Source: Pseudomonadota bacterium
Lineage (GTDB): Bacteria > Desulfobacterota > Desulfarculia > Desulfarculales > Desulfarculaceae
NCBI GenBank assembly: GCA_018819925.1
Contig: JAHJPG010000069.1
Location: forward strand, 1-63,611
Direction: 5' to 3'
Length of the DNA: 63,611 bases
The translations under genes and the position numbers were made by a program. Each line of letters begins with the position of its first letter. Position 1 is the first letter of the stretch. This document shows positions 54,482 through 62,546 of this stretch, in pieces. The notes under the pieces were generated by a model that was not told the DNA's origin, made no database searches, and worked only from the letters and a program-made list of their open reading frames with translations.

Positions 54482-55006
54482 ATGGCGGTCTATAAATTCG
54501 AAGACTTCGAGCCTGTTATAGGACAGGGTTGTTACATCAGCGATTCGGCCCGGGTAATCGGCGACGTGATCTTGGGAGACAACTGTTATGTGGGCCACGG
54601 CGCGGTGATCCGGGCCGATCACGGGCAGATCAAACTGGGGCGTGGTTGCGCCGTGGAAGAAAACGTGGTGATCCATGTGCGCTATAACCAGCAAAGCGTT
54701 CTGGAAGAGCGGGTGACCTTAGGCCACGGGGCCATCATCCACGGCGATTGGATAGGGGCCAACGCGGTGGTGGGCATGGGGGCGGTGGTGGGGCGAGAGA
54801 CTTGGGTGGGCCCCTGGGCCATTTTGGCCGAGGGCTGCGTGTTGACCAGGGGGAGCAGGGTGGAGGCCGGGATTATCGTGGGTGGCATCCCCGCCAAGCC
54901 AGTGGGCGAGGTGGCCCCTCAGCACAAGAAGTATTGGGTATGGGCCAAGGACGTGTATGAAGAGTTTGCCCAGAACTATGAACAAAAGTTGGTCAGGCTT
55001 TATTAA
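54482..55006 (+). CDS. gamma-carbonic anhydrase-like hexapeptide-repeat protein
   Basis: A 174-residue left-handed beta-helix protein. Isoleucine/valine-rich hexapeptide repeats run from about residue 15 to 140 (ARVIGDVILGDNCYVGHGAVI). Candidate zinc histidines are in VVIHVR, LGHGAIIHG. It resembles the CaiE/PaaY branch, which accompanies CoA-dependent catabolic operons; PaaY is a thioesterase. Location directly after an acyl-CoA ligase supports a CoA-ester housekeeping role, but carbonic anhydrase activity is also possible. Confidence 0.85.
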   Translation: MAVYKFEDFEPVIGQGCYISDSARVIGDVILGDNCYVGHGAVIRADHGQIKLGRGCAVEENVVIHVRYNQQSVLEERVTLGHGAIIHGDWIGANAVVGMGAVVGRETWVGPWAILAEGCVLTRGSRVEAGIIVGGIPAKPVGEVAPQHKKYWVWAKDVYEEFAQNYEQKLVRLY

Positions 55007-55054
55007 TTCCGTGTAGATGCTTTCGCCTGGAATACGTGTGACCCCGGTGGTTAG

Positions 55055-55088
55055 CCCGCTTGCCTTGTGTTTGGGCGGACTGCTTTTT
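55055..55088 (+). terminator. possible terminator between convergent genes
   Basis: A weak stem (CCGC at 55056-55059 with GCGG at 55075-55078, plus two inner pairs) is followed by ACTGCTTTTTAG. It would end the dctPQM-ligase-hexapeptide transcript, but the stem is short and the T run overlaps the end of the convergent gene. Confidence 0.3.
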
Positions 55089-56601
55089 AGCTTCGCGCAT
55101 GGCGGAGCTTGTTTTTGAGCGCCTTGCCGGCAGGGGAGCGCGGTATGCTGTCCACGAACTCCACCGAGCGCGGCTTTTTATAAGTGGCAAGCCTGCTTTT
55201 GCAGAACTCGATGATTTCGGGTTCGCTTAGGGCCTCTCCCGGCTTGATGACGATCACGCCGTGGACCCGCTCTCCCCACACGGGGTCCGGCATACCGATC
55301 ACCACCGCGTCGGCCACCGCAGGGTGGCTGAACAATACCTCCTCCACCTCGCGCGGATAGATGTTTTCGCCGCCGGAGATAATCATGTCCTTCTTACGGT
55401 CCACCAGGTAAAGAAGGCCCTCCCCGTCAAGATAGCCCAGGTCGCCGGTGTGCAGCCAGCCATCCTTGAGGGTGCGCGAGGTTTCCTCGGGATCCCGATA
55501 GTAGCCCCGCATCACGTTGGGGCCTCGGACCACCACCTCGCCCACATGGCCTGGCCCCAAGGCCTGCCCCCGGTCGTCGGCAACCAGCACTTCCAGGTTG
55601 GTGAACGCCCGGCCCACGCAGCTGGTCTTGCCCAGCCCCTCGCCGGGTCCCAGGGTGGTTATGGCGGCGGCGGTTTCGGTCATGCCGTAGGTTTCGCCCA
55701 GCTTCGCCCGAGGGAACAGCTCCTTTAGCTTTCGCTTGGTTTCCTGGGGCATGGCCGAGCCGCCCGATGAGATTGATTCAACCGAGGAGGTGTCATAGCG
55801 CTCCAGGTCCGGTAGTTGCAGGATGAAATTCCACACCGTGGGCGGGAAGGCCAACTTGCTCAATCGTTCCCGCCCGACAGTTTCCATCACCGATTGGGGC
55901 GAAAACTGGGCCATGCTTACCAAGGTGCAGCCAAGGTAGAGGCTGGTGGTGACCATGCTGAAGGCGGCGGCGTGAAACAAGGGGAACACCAAAAGTATCC
56001 GATGGTGACGGGCGAATTGGCTGTCTTGGGCCAGGTTGACCGCCGCCCAAAGACAATTGCGATGGGTGAGGATCACCCCTTTGGGAAGACCGGTGGTGCC
56101 GGCGGTGTAGAGGATGCAGGCTACATCTTCCTCCCTGGCCCGTATTGGCATTTCCCGGGGGGCTTGTCTTTGCATGAGATCAATTAGGTCCGGATCGGGC
56201 CCGGGTTGGCAGGCCAGCCAACGCTCGACGCCAGGCGTTTGCCCTCGCATTTCCTCCACGGCCTGGGCGAAGCCCGGCCCGTAGATTAGCGTCGTGGCCT
56301 GGCAGTGATCGATGACCTGGGCCATCTCCCGTGGGGTCATGCGCGTGTTCAGGGGTATCACCACCGCCCCCAGCTTCCACAGGGCGGGGTAGGTCTGCAG
56401 CACCTCTTGGCCATTGAGGAAAAGGGTGGCCACGTGCTGGCCGGGCCCGACGCCCAGATCGGCCAAGGCTCCGGCCAGGCGGGTGGCGTTATCCTCCCAC
56501 TGGGCAAAGCTCCAGCGGCCCTTTTCGCAAACCAGGCCTTGTTTGCCGGGAAATTTGTCGGCGCAACGCTTCAGCAGATGAGCCAGGGTTATTTGTATCA
56601 T
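55087..56601 (-). CDS. AMP-forming acyl-CoA ligase
   Basis: A 504-residue ANL enzyme. Phosphate loop YTAGTTGLPKGVILTH (about residue 160), A5 ETYGMTETAAAI, hinge region DGWLHTGDLGYLDGEGLLYL-type and C-terminal lysine in SPAGKALKNK. The start MIQITLAHLLKRCADKFPG at 56601 is preferred; an upstream extension is not conserved. It is the last gene of the mutase-lyase operon and presumably activates the acid that this pathway handles, in addition to the CoA-transferase of the same operon. Confidence 0.92.
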   Translation of the reverse strand: MIQITLAHLLKRCADKFPGKQGLVCEKGRWSFAQWEDNATRLAGALADLGVGPGQHVATLFLNGQEVLQTYPALWKLGAVVIPLNTRMTPREMAQVIDHCQATTLIYGPGFAQAVEEMRGQTPGVERWLACQPGPDPDLIDLMQRQAPREMPIRAREEDVACILYTAGTTGLPKGVILTHRNCLWAAVNLAQDSQFARHHRILLVFPLFHAAAFSMVTTSLYLGCTLVSMAQFSPQSVMETVGRERLSKLAFPPTVWNFILQLPDLERYDTSSVESISSGGSAMPQETKRKLKELFPRAKLGETYGMTETAAAITTLGPGEGLGKTSCVGRAFTNLEVLVADDRGQALGPGHVGEVVVRGPNVMRGYYRDPEETSRTLKDGWLHTGDLGYLDGEGLLYLVDRKKDMIISGGENIYPREVEEVLFSHPAVADAVVIGMPDPVWGERVHGVIVIKPGEALSEPEIIEFCKSRLATYKKPRSVEFVDSIPRSPAGKALKNKLRHARS

Positions 56602-56629
56602 GCAGCGCCTTCCCCCCGCCGGATCGGGA

Positions 56630-57037
56630 TCAGTCCACCCGCTCCGGCCCAAATTTTTCCCGTAAAAAATCTATGCCAGCTTCCAGGGGCGTGCCGGGCA
56701 CGAAGACCCGGGCCACGCCCATCTGTTGCAAGGCAGGCACGTCTTGATCCAAAATCGTGCCGCCGACGATCACAACTACATCTCCGGCATCGCTTTGGGC
56801 AAGGCCGTTAATGACCTTGCGGCAGATGCTCATGTGGGCTCCGGACAGAATGCTCAGGGCCACCACGTCCACGTCTTCTTGCAAGGCGGCCGTAACTATT
56901 TGTTCCGGGCTCTGGTGCAAGCCGGTGTATATCACTTCCATCCCCGCGTCGCGGAAGGTGCGGGCGATGACCTTGGCTCCCCGGTCGTGGCCGTCCAAGC
57001 CCGGTTTGGCCATCAGGATGCGCAGTTTACGATGCAT
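56630..57037 (-). CDS. cobalamin B12-binding protein (acyl-CoA mutase small subunit)
   Basis: A 135-residue B12-binding domain protein. The base-off cobalamin motif DxHxxG is at residues 15-20 (DGHDRG) with SILSG and the GGTILDQD turn following at the expected spacings. It corresponds to the C-terminal domain of methylmalonyl-CoA mutase and to the small subunits of isobutyryl- and hydroxyisobutyryl-CoA mutases. It lies 24 bases after the large-subunit gene, with which it must form the active enzyme. Confidence 0.93.
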   Translation of the reverse strand: MHRKLRILMAKPGLDGHDRGAKVIARTFRDAGMEVIYTGLHQSPEQIVTAALQEDVDVVALSILSGAHMSICRKVINGLAQSDAGDVVVIVGGTILDQDVPALQQMGVARVFVPGTPLEAGIDFLREKFGPERVD

Positions 57038-57061
57038 GGCTTTCTCCCTGGAAGTGGTTTT

Positions 57062-58723
57062 TTAGATAACCACCGGTTCTTGGTAGGCCCCGTATATGTC
57101 GCGCAGGGCGTTCATGATCTCTCCCAAGGTGGCGTAGGCGCTCACCGCCTCCACCAGTATGGGGATGAGGTTTTCCCCCGCCTCGGCTCCGCGCCTCAGC
57201 CGATCCAGGGACTTTTGCACCCCGTCCACGTCGCGCTGGGCGCGAACCGCTTCCAGGCGTTCAACTTGGCGTTGGGCGGCGGCGGGGTCATGGCGGTGCA
57301 CCTGGAGCTTGGGCCGCTCGATGTTGGGGTCCACGAACTTGTTCACACCCACCACCACCCTGCCGCCGTCCTTTTCTTCTTGGGCCGTCCGATAGGCCTC
57401 GGCGGCGATGGCCCGTTGCATATAGCCGGACTCGATGGCCCGGGCCGCCCCGCCCTGGGAGTCCACCTCGTGCAGCACCCCTTCTATCTCGTTTTCCAAC
57501 TTGTCGGTGAGGGCTTCCACGAAATAGGAGCCGCCCAGGGGGTCCACCGTTTTGCACACGCCGGTCTCATAGGCGCAAATCTGCTGGGTGCGCAGGGCCA
57601 GGCGGGCGGTCTCCTCGGTGGGTATGGCAAAGGGTTCGTCCATGGCCGGGTGCAACATGCCCTGGGCCCCTCCCAGGATATTGGCCAGCAGCCCATAGGC
57701 GCCCCGGATCAGGTTGTTCATGGGCTCCTGGGCCCGGTAGAAGCTGCCGCCTACGGTTCCGGTGAACCTAAAGAGCATCGACGCGGGCTTGACGGCGCCC
57801 AGGCGCTCCTTCATAAGCCGGGCCCACAGGCGCCGGGCCGCGCGGTAGCGGGCCACCTCCTCGAAGATTTGGGTGCCCGTGGAAAAAAAGAAGCTGATGC
57901 GGGGCGCGAATTGGTCCACCGACAGGCCGCGCTCCAGGGCCTTTTCTATGTAGCCCAGGGCGTTGGCAAAGGCGAAGCCGGCCTCCTGCACCATGGATGC
58001 GCCCGCCTCGCGCATGATTATGCCCCTTATGTTGAAAGGGTAGAACTTGGGCATATGCCGGGTGCAGTATTCCACGATGTCTATGGTCAGCTTCAGGGCG
58101 CCCTCCACCCCCAACACCCACATGCCCCGGGAGACGAATTCGCAGAGCATGTCGTTGGATAGGGTCCCCCCCAACTGGGCCGGTTCCAACCCCCGCTTGC
58201 GGCCCACGGCTACGTACATGGCCAGGATCACCGCCGCCGGGGCATTGATATTAAAGGAGGTTATCAGGCTCTCCAGCGGCAACTGGTCATAGAGCAATTC
58301 CATATCGGCCAGAGTGTCTATGGACACTCCCAGACGCCCCACCTCGTCCTCGGCCAGTGGGTCGTCGGAGTCAAGGCCCATCTGGGTGGGCAGGTCAAAG
58401 GCGCAGGCCACCCCGTGGTTGCCCTGCTCCAAGAGGAACTTCCAGCGGCGGTTGGTGTCCTCGGCCGTGCCAAAGCCCGAGTATAGGCGCATGGCCCAGG
58501 GCCGAACCCGGTACATGGCCGGGTAGACTCCCCGGGTGAAGGGGTATTGGCCCGGCAGGCCGATCCTCTCCAGATAGTCGCCGCCGGCCGTGTCCAACGG
58601 CGTGTAGACCACCTTGAGGGGCTCGCCCAGATCGTCTTTGGCCGGGGGCATATCCTGGATATGGCAGTCTTGCTCCCAATGCTCCAGGGCCTGGCGCAGT
58701 CGCTGTTGTTTTTCGCTGTTCAT
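57062..58723 (-). CDS. methylmalonyl-CoA mutase family large subunit, atypical active site
   Basis: A 553-residue TIM-barrel subunit without its own B12 domain. Family features: TRGVYPAMYRVRPWAMRLYSG, HGVACAFDLPTQMGLDSDDP, QFAPRISFFFSTGTQIFEEVA and DPLGGSYFVEALT. Comparison by eye with methylmalonyl-CoA mutase suggests Tyr89 is kept (Tyr81), Arg207 that binds the free carboxylate is Lys211, and His244 is Ile236 in RGIIMREAGA. It therefore matches neither the methylmalonyl (Tyr/Arg), isobutyryl (Phe/Gln) nor 2-hydroxyisobutyryl (Ile/Gln) pattern. It probably rearranges the carbon skeleton of a branched CoA ester, perhaps with a negatively charged group held by the lysine. The start at 58723 follows the CoA-transferase stop by 10 bases. 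Confidence 0.9.
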   Translation of the reverse strand: MNSEKQQRLRQALEHWEQDCHIQDMPPAKDDLGEPLKVVYTPLDTAGGDYLERIGLPGQYPFTRGVYPAMYRVRPWAMRLYSGFGTAEDTNRRWKFLLEQGNHGVACAFDLPTQMGLDSDDPLAEDEVGRLGVSIDTLADMELLYDQLPLESLITSFNINAPAAVILAMYVAVGRKRGLEPAQLGGTLSNDMLCEFVSRGMWVLGVEGALKLTIDIVEYCTRHMPKFYPFNIRGIIMREAGASMVQEAGFAFANALGYIEKALERGLSVDQFAPRISFFFSTGTQIFEEVARYRAARRLWARLMKERLGAVKPASMLFRFTGTVGGSFYRAQEPMNNLIRGAYGLLANILGGAQGMLHPAMDEPFAIPTEETARLALRTQQICAYETGVCKTVDPLGGSYFVEALTDKLENEIEGVLHEVDSQGGAARAIESGYMQRAIAAEAYRTAQEEKDGGRVVVGVNKFVDPNIERPKLQVHRHDPAAAQRQVERLEAVRAQRDVDGVQKSLDRLRRGAEAGENLIPILVEAVSAYATLGEIMNALRDIYGAYQEPVVI

Positions 58724-58733
58724 TGTGGTCTCC

Positions 58734-60005
58734 CTAGGCCATTTGGGCGGCCTGCCGCTGGAGGTCTTCGCGGAAGGTGGGGTGGGCGATGGCTGCCAGG
58801 GCCCGGGCTCTCTCGCCGAGAGAGCGGCCCCAGAGGTCGGCCACGCCGAATTCGGTGATGACGTAGCGCACCGAGTGCCGCGGGGTGGTGACCGCCGAGC
58901 CCGGCGGCAACTGCGCCACGATACGGGAAACCTTGTCGCCGGGGGTGGTGGCGGGCAGGGCGATGACGGACACACCTCCGGGTGAGAACAAGGCTCCTTG
59001 TAAGAAGTCGAAGCTTCCTCCCACCGCGCTGAATTGCTGGCCCTTTATGGTCTCGGCGTTTACCTGGCCGGTCAGATCGATTTCCAGGGCCGAAAGAATG
59101 GAGCAGAAGCGGGGAATTTGGGCTATGACCCGGGCGTTGATAACCGAGGGAAGATCCCGCCCCTGGCAGAGGGGATTTTGGTGCATGAACTGGAAAACCT
59201 TGGTGCTGCCCAGGGTTTCGGTAACGGTTATGGCCGGGTCGGGTCCTTGGGCCAGGGCCCCGCTTTGGGCCAGGTCCACCATCTTGTCGCCCCCCATGGC
59301 CCAGAACTTCAGGTTTCGCTTGTGGGTCAACGAATCCAATATGGCCTCGGGGATGGCCCCCAGGCCCACCTGGATGGTGGCCCCGTCGGGTATCAACTCG
59401 GCGGCCAGGCGGCCGATCTCGAGCTCTTTGGGTCCGGGCGGGTCCCCCGAGGGAAACTCCAAGAGCTTTCGGTCGGACTCCACCATGTAATCGATTTGTG
59501 AGATGTGTATGGAGCCGGGGCCCGGCAAACGGGGCATGCGCTGATTGACCTCGGCGATGACCAGCTTGGCCTCCAAGGCCAGGGGCAGGGAGTGGCCTAT
59601 GGAAACCCCCAGGGAGCAGTAGCCGTTTTCGTCGGGGGGTGCCACTTGCAGCAAAACGGCGTCCACCGGCCAGGGGCCCCCGGCCCCGAAGACCCGCACC
59701 GCGTCTCCCTGGCGCATGGGGATGTACTTCACGCGGCCGGTGGACAGTTGCTTTCTGATGGCCGGGGCGCATTGCCAGGTGCGGAAGGTGAAGGATTCCT
59801 CCAGGCCATCGGCCAAAAAGGGGTAAGCCACCTGCAGGCCGCTGACCACCTCCATGCCCTTCAAGCGTTCACTGTCGGCCACCAGGGCTTCCATCAGGGT
59901 TTGCGGCATGCCGCAGCACAAGGGCAGGCTGAATCTCTGGCCGGGGGCCAGGGCGGCTATGGCCTTGTCCGCGCTCACCCAGAGGGTTCCTTTTTGGCTT
60001 TTCAT
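58734..60005 (-). CDS. acetyl-CoA hydrolase/4-hydroxybutyrate CoA-transferase family protein
   Basis: A 423-residue family I-type CoA-transferase. The C-terminal half carries LPPGSAVTTPRHSVRYVITEFG and LGERARALAAIAHPTFRE, typical of the family, and VGLGAIPEAILDSL in the middle. Where 4-hydroxybutyrate CoA-transferase has its catalytic glutamate (GIHTEM), this protein reads KFWAMGGDKMVDL, placing Ala236 at that position. This might mean altered chemistry, a displaced nucleophile or a misalignment. Itaconate CoA-transferase (Ict) belongs to the same family. It overlaps the MaoC gene by 4 bases. Confidence 0.85.
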   Translation of the reverse strand: MKSQKGTLWVSADKAIAALAPGQRFSLPLCCGMPQTLMEALVADSERLKGMEVVSGLQVAYPFLADGLEESFTFRTWQCAPAIRKQLSTGRVKYIPMRQGDAVRVFGAGGPWPVDAVLLQVAPPDENGYCSLGVSIGHSLPLALEAKLVIAEVNQRMPRLPGPGSIHISQIDYMVESDRKLLEFPSGDPPGPKELEIGRLAAELIPDGATIQVGLGAIPEAILDSLTHKRNLKFWAMGGDKMVDLAQSGALAQGPDPAITVTETLGSTKVFQFMHQNPLCQGRDLPSVINARVIAQIPRFCSILSALEIDLTGQVNAETIKGQQFSAVGGSFDFLQGALFSPGGVSVIALPATTPGDKVSRIVAQLPPGSAVTTPRHSVRYVITEFGVADLWGRSLGERARALAAIAHPTFREDLQRQAAQMA

Positions 60006-60442
60006 GATTCCTTCCCGCCCAGGGTGACCACGCCCAGCCCGGTCACCGCCGTGGTTTCACCGCCGTCCTTGCGGATTTCCAGGCGGCAATGCAGGGTTTG
60101 GGCCTTGCCGTCTTCCTCCACCCGCTCCACCTGGCCGCTGATCACGATGTGGTCGCCGGGGCGGATGGGCGCCAAAAAGCGAACCTCCCGCAGACGCCCC
60201 CCCTGGGCCCAGGGCAGGCCGAAACAGGACATCATCAGTTCATTCAGAAAACCCAATGACATGGGTCCGTGGGCGATGGTCCCCCCAAACTTGGTCTTTT
60301 CGGCGTAGTCCGGGTCCACGTGCAGCCGGTTGAAGTCGCCGGACAACTCGGCCCATCCCGCGATGCGGGCTTGGTCTATATCCTTGTCTATGGCCGGCAA
60401 ATGTTCTCCGGCCTTGAAGGTGTTGGTCACCATATCCTCCAT
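60002..60442 (-). CDS. MaoC-like (R)-specific enoyl-CoA hydratase
   Basis: A 146-residue hotdog-fold protein. The hydratase 2 motif is clear: ELSGDFNRLHVDPDYA followed by FGGTIAHGPM, with catalytic Asp and His present. It should hydrate an enoyl-CoA or dehydrate a hydroxyacyl-CoA. The next gene upstream in the operon encodes a second hotdog protein, so the two may form the heteromeric MaoC pair seen in steroid and itaconate pathways. ATG at 60442 or 60433 are both possible. Confidence 0.88.
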   Translation of the reverse strand: MEDMVTNTFKAGEHLPAIDKDIDQARIAGWAELSGDFNRLHVDPDYAEKTKFGGTIAHGPMSLGFLNELMMSCFGLPWAQGGRLREVRFLAPIRPGDHIVISGQVERVEEDGKAQTLHCRLEIRKDGGETTAVTGLGVVTLGGKES

Positions 60443-60446
60443 GGAT

Positions 60447-60884
60447 TCACTTTGGCCATATTGCGTACAGGCGAACTACGCAGACCCGGTCCCCTTGCCC
60501 GTCGCGGGCCACGATCAAAAAATTGACCCGTTTGCGGTCTTTGGGGTCCAGGTAACTTTCAAAGACTTCGGCCTGCACCGTTAAAACCGCGCCAGGCTTC
60601 ACCGGCTTTAGGAACTCGAACTCTTGGCCGGCCAGCACTCCGCCTGAAGGCATGGTGTTTTCTTGCAGATATGACAGGCGGGCGTAGATGGCGGCCAAGC
60701 CGGGCGGAGCCACCAGACCGCCGGCCGCGCCGGCCTTGGCCTGGTCCCAGTAAAGAGGGTTGCGATCGCCCACGGTGTCCATGTAGGCGTTCACCAACCG
60801 CGGGGTGATTTCGTAGCGCAATGGCGTGAATTTGCGTCCTTTGGGCAGATCGTCGAAAACAAGTTCTGGCTTGGGACTGGTCAT
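60447..60884 (-). CDS. MaoC/FAS1-like dehydratase-domain protein
   Basis: A 145-residue protein of the MaoC N-terminal/FAS1-like dehydratase type (FDDLPKGRKFTPLRYEIT; TVGDRNPLYWDQ; VAPPGLAAIYARLSY; GQEFEFLKPVKPGAVL). The start MTSPKPELVFDD at 60884 is preferred over an upstream extension. It ends 4 bases before the other MaoC gene. Members often pair with a catalytic MaoC subunit and shape the acyl-binding pocket. Confidence 0.82.
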   Translation of the reverse strand: MTSPKPELVFDDLPKGRKFTPLRYEITPRLVNAYMDTVGDRNPLYWDQAKAGAAGGLVAPPGLAAIYARLSYLQENTMPSGGVLAGQEFEFLKPVKPGAVLTVQAEVFESYLDPKDRKRVNFLIVARDGQGDRVCVVRLYAIWPK

Positions 60885-60916
60885 TGATCGCACCTTTTGC
60901 ATCCGCTGAGGCCGGA

Positions 60917-62191
60917 TTAACCGGCGGTGAAGGTCACCGAGAGGGGACCTTGGAACACGATTTCGCCGTCGGATTTCTGGCACAAGGCCTGCAGCCGGGG
61001 GCGTTCCCCCACTTCAAGTACGGTGAACCGGGTGAGTAACACCGACCGCTGACCGGGCCAGGGCTTGATATCCAGGTCGTCCAGTTTCAGCTTCAACCCC
61101 CCGGGCACGGGCCAGCTCTTGCCCAAGGCATGGCGGATGATGTCTTCGGCCACCTGGGCGTCGGAGGCGCCGGCCATCTCCGGCTGCCACAGCAACAGGG
61201 CGGGCGCCACCTCGCGGCCGGGCTTGAGCGCCGAGGCGCCGAGGGGCTGGCTGGAGCAGCGGCGCACCGGGCCGCTACGGGTGGTGTGCCCCAGCATCTC
61301 CCGGCCGCAGATCTCCTCGGCGCGCCGGGACAACTCGATGGCTCCAATGGTGTCTATGCCGGTGTCCACCCCCAACTCGTCGAGCATCACCAGCATGTCC
61401 TCGGTGCAGGTGTTGCCGGAGAGCCCATAGTGATATTTGGGGCGTTTGGTGGAAGGCTGGCCGCCGATGCCGCCCAGGGAGCTGTCGTGATACACCACCC
61501 CCTGCTCCAGGGCGGCCAGGGTGTTGGCCAGGCCCATGCCCCGGGTGTCATGGAAATGGGCGATGAAATCCACTCCCGGGTAGCGCCCCAGCATCTCCTG
61601 ATAGACCCGGCGCACCTGCAAGGGGTTGGCCTCGCCGGTGGTGTCGCCCAGCATGATGTAGTCCGCGCCTTGTTCCAGATACCAATCAGTGAGTTCCACA
61701 ACCCGCTGGAGCGGCACCTCGCCGGACAGGGGGCAGCCAAAGGAGGTGCCAATGCAGCCGATGACCTTCAGCCCCTCGCTGCGGGCCTGGCGCACGATCT
61801 TGGCCAGGGGCGGCTTGGCCTCCTCCATGGTGCGTTCCAGATTGGCCAACAAGTGGTCCTCGCTGGCGGAGATGATGGCGGTTATTTCTTGGACCCCATA
61901 GCCGGCCTGGCAACAATCCAGTAGGCGCTCCAGGGCCTTTTGATTCGGGACGATGGCTATATAGGAGATATCGTCCGCCCGGGGAAGCCCCTTGAGCACC
62001 TCCACCGAATCAGCGAACTGCTTCACCAGCTTGGGGTGGGAAAAAGAGGTGGCTTCCATGCGCCGAAAGCCTAGACGCACCATCTGGTTGATCATCTGGA
62101 GCTTGATTTCAGTGGGGATGAAGCGCTCCTCGCCTTGAATCCCGTCCCTGGCCCAACATTCACAAATGTTTACTTGCCTAGGTATGGCCAC
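60917..62191 (-). CDS. HMG-CoA lyase-like aldolase with C-terminal extension
   Basis: A 424-residue protein. Residues 1-300 form an HMG-CoA-lyase-type TIM barrel: RDGIQGEE (residues 15-22), GDTTGEANP, and the metal pair HFH at 212-214 in AHFHDTRGMGLANTLAALEQ. The catalytic-loop cysteine of HMG-CoA lyases (GGCPYA) is Gln245 here (GIGGQPSTKRPKYHYG). About 120 extra residues follow, including LLLWQPEMAGASDAQVAEDI and LTRFTVLEVGERPRLQAL; I do not recognise this part with confidence. GTG at 62191 has GGGAG about 9 bases upstream. It heads the mutase operon and probably cleaves a branched 3-hydroxyacyl-CoA. Confidence 0.85.
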   Translation of the reverse strand: MAIPRQVNICECWARDGIQGEERFIPTEIKLQMINQMVRLGFRRMEATSFSHPKLVKQFADSVEVLKGLPRADDISYIAIVPNQKALERLLDCCQAGYGVQEITAIISASEDHLLANLERTMEEAKPPLAKIVRQARSEGLKVIGCIGTSFGCPLSGEVPLQRVVELTDWYLEQGADYIMLGDTTGEANPLQVRRVYQEMLGRYPGVDFIAHFHDTRGMGLANTLAALEQGVVYHDSSLGGIGGQPSTKRPKYHYGLSGNTCTEDMLVMLDELGVDTGIDTIGAIELSRRAEEICGREMLGHTTRSGPVRRCSSQPLGASALKPGREVAPALLLWQPEMAGASDAQVAEDIIRHALGKSWPVPGGLKLKLDDLDIKPWPGQRSVLLTRFTVLEVGERPRLQALCQKSDGEIVFQGPLSVTFTAG

Positions 62192-62246
62192 TTTCTTTCT
62201 CCCAGAGATTAAGGTGAAAACCGTTTTAGAGATCATGTTTGATTTG

Positions 62247-62313
62247 CTTTTAATTTTCAAGAACAATATTGTCAACAAAAAAATTACATATTTGACCAAA
62301 ATTTTGTTGACAA
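62247..62313 (-). promoter_or_regulatory. lyase-mutase operon promoter with paired TTGTxxACAA sites
   Basis: On the minus strand TTGACA (62275-62270) and TAAAAG (62252-62247) with a 17-base spacer form a promoter whose -35 lies inside TTGTTGACAA (62269-62278 on either strand). A second copy, TTGTTGACAA, lies at 62304-62313, 35 bases away. The pattern matches the TTGTCGACAA operator found before the FCD regulator at 45624. No regulator gene is adjacent in view. Confidence 0.5.
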
Positions 62314-62381
62314 AATATGGCCGGGTGTATTTTACTGGTCCCCAGTTGAAGCCAACGGGATATTTCCTAGTGGAGCAACTA

Positions 62382-62411
62382 TTGACAACATAATGAAACA
62401 ATTGGTTAAAC
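62382..62411 (+). promoter_or_regulatory. possible promoter of the terminal dctP gene
   Basis: TTGACA (62382-62387) is followed after 18 bases by TTAAAC, a weak -10. TATTGACAACATA around the -35 resembles the operator motif of the divergent promoter. Evidence is thin. Confidence 0.25.
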
Positions 62412-62546
62412 CAGCAGGCACCTGGGAGGCGGCAAAAGGGGAGTGCCTACGAGTTTGGTCCCCGGGGCAGGTGGAGCCAATTGGGTCGTCAACAGGACTC
62501 GCGCCCTTGGGAGGGTGCATCTAAAAAACGGCGGGAGGAGGGTTAC

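Noticed and set aside
56726-58162. 478-codon plus-strand frame opposite the B12 mutase genes
   Set aside because: Antisense shadow; the mutase and B12 domains on the minus strand account for the whole region.
57062-58723. Calling the mutase a true methylmalonyl-CoA mutase
   Set aside because: Key substrate-binding positions differ (Lys for Arg, Ile for His) and no epimerase or carboxylase gene is nearby.
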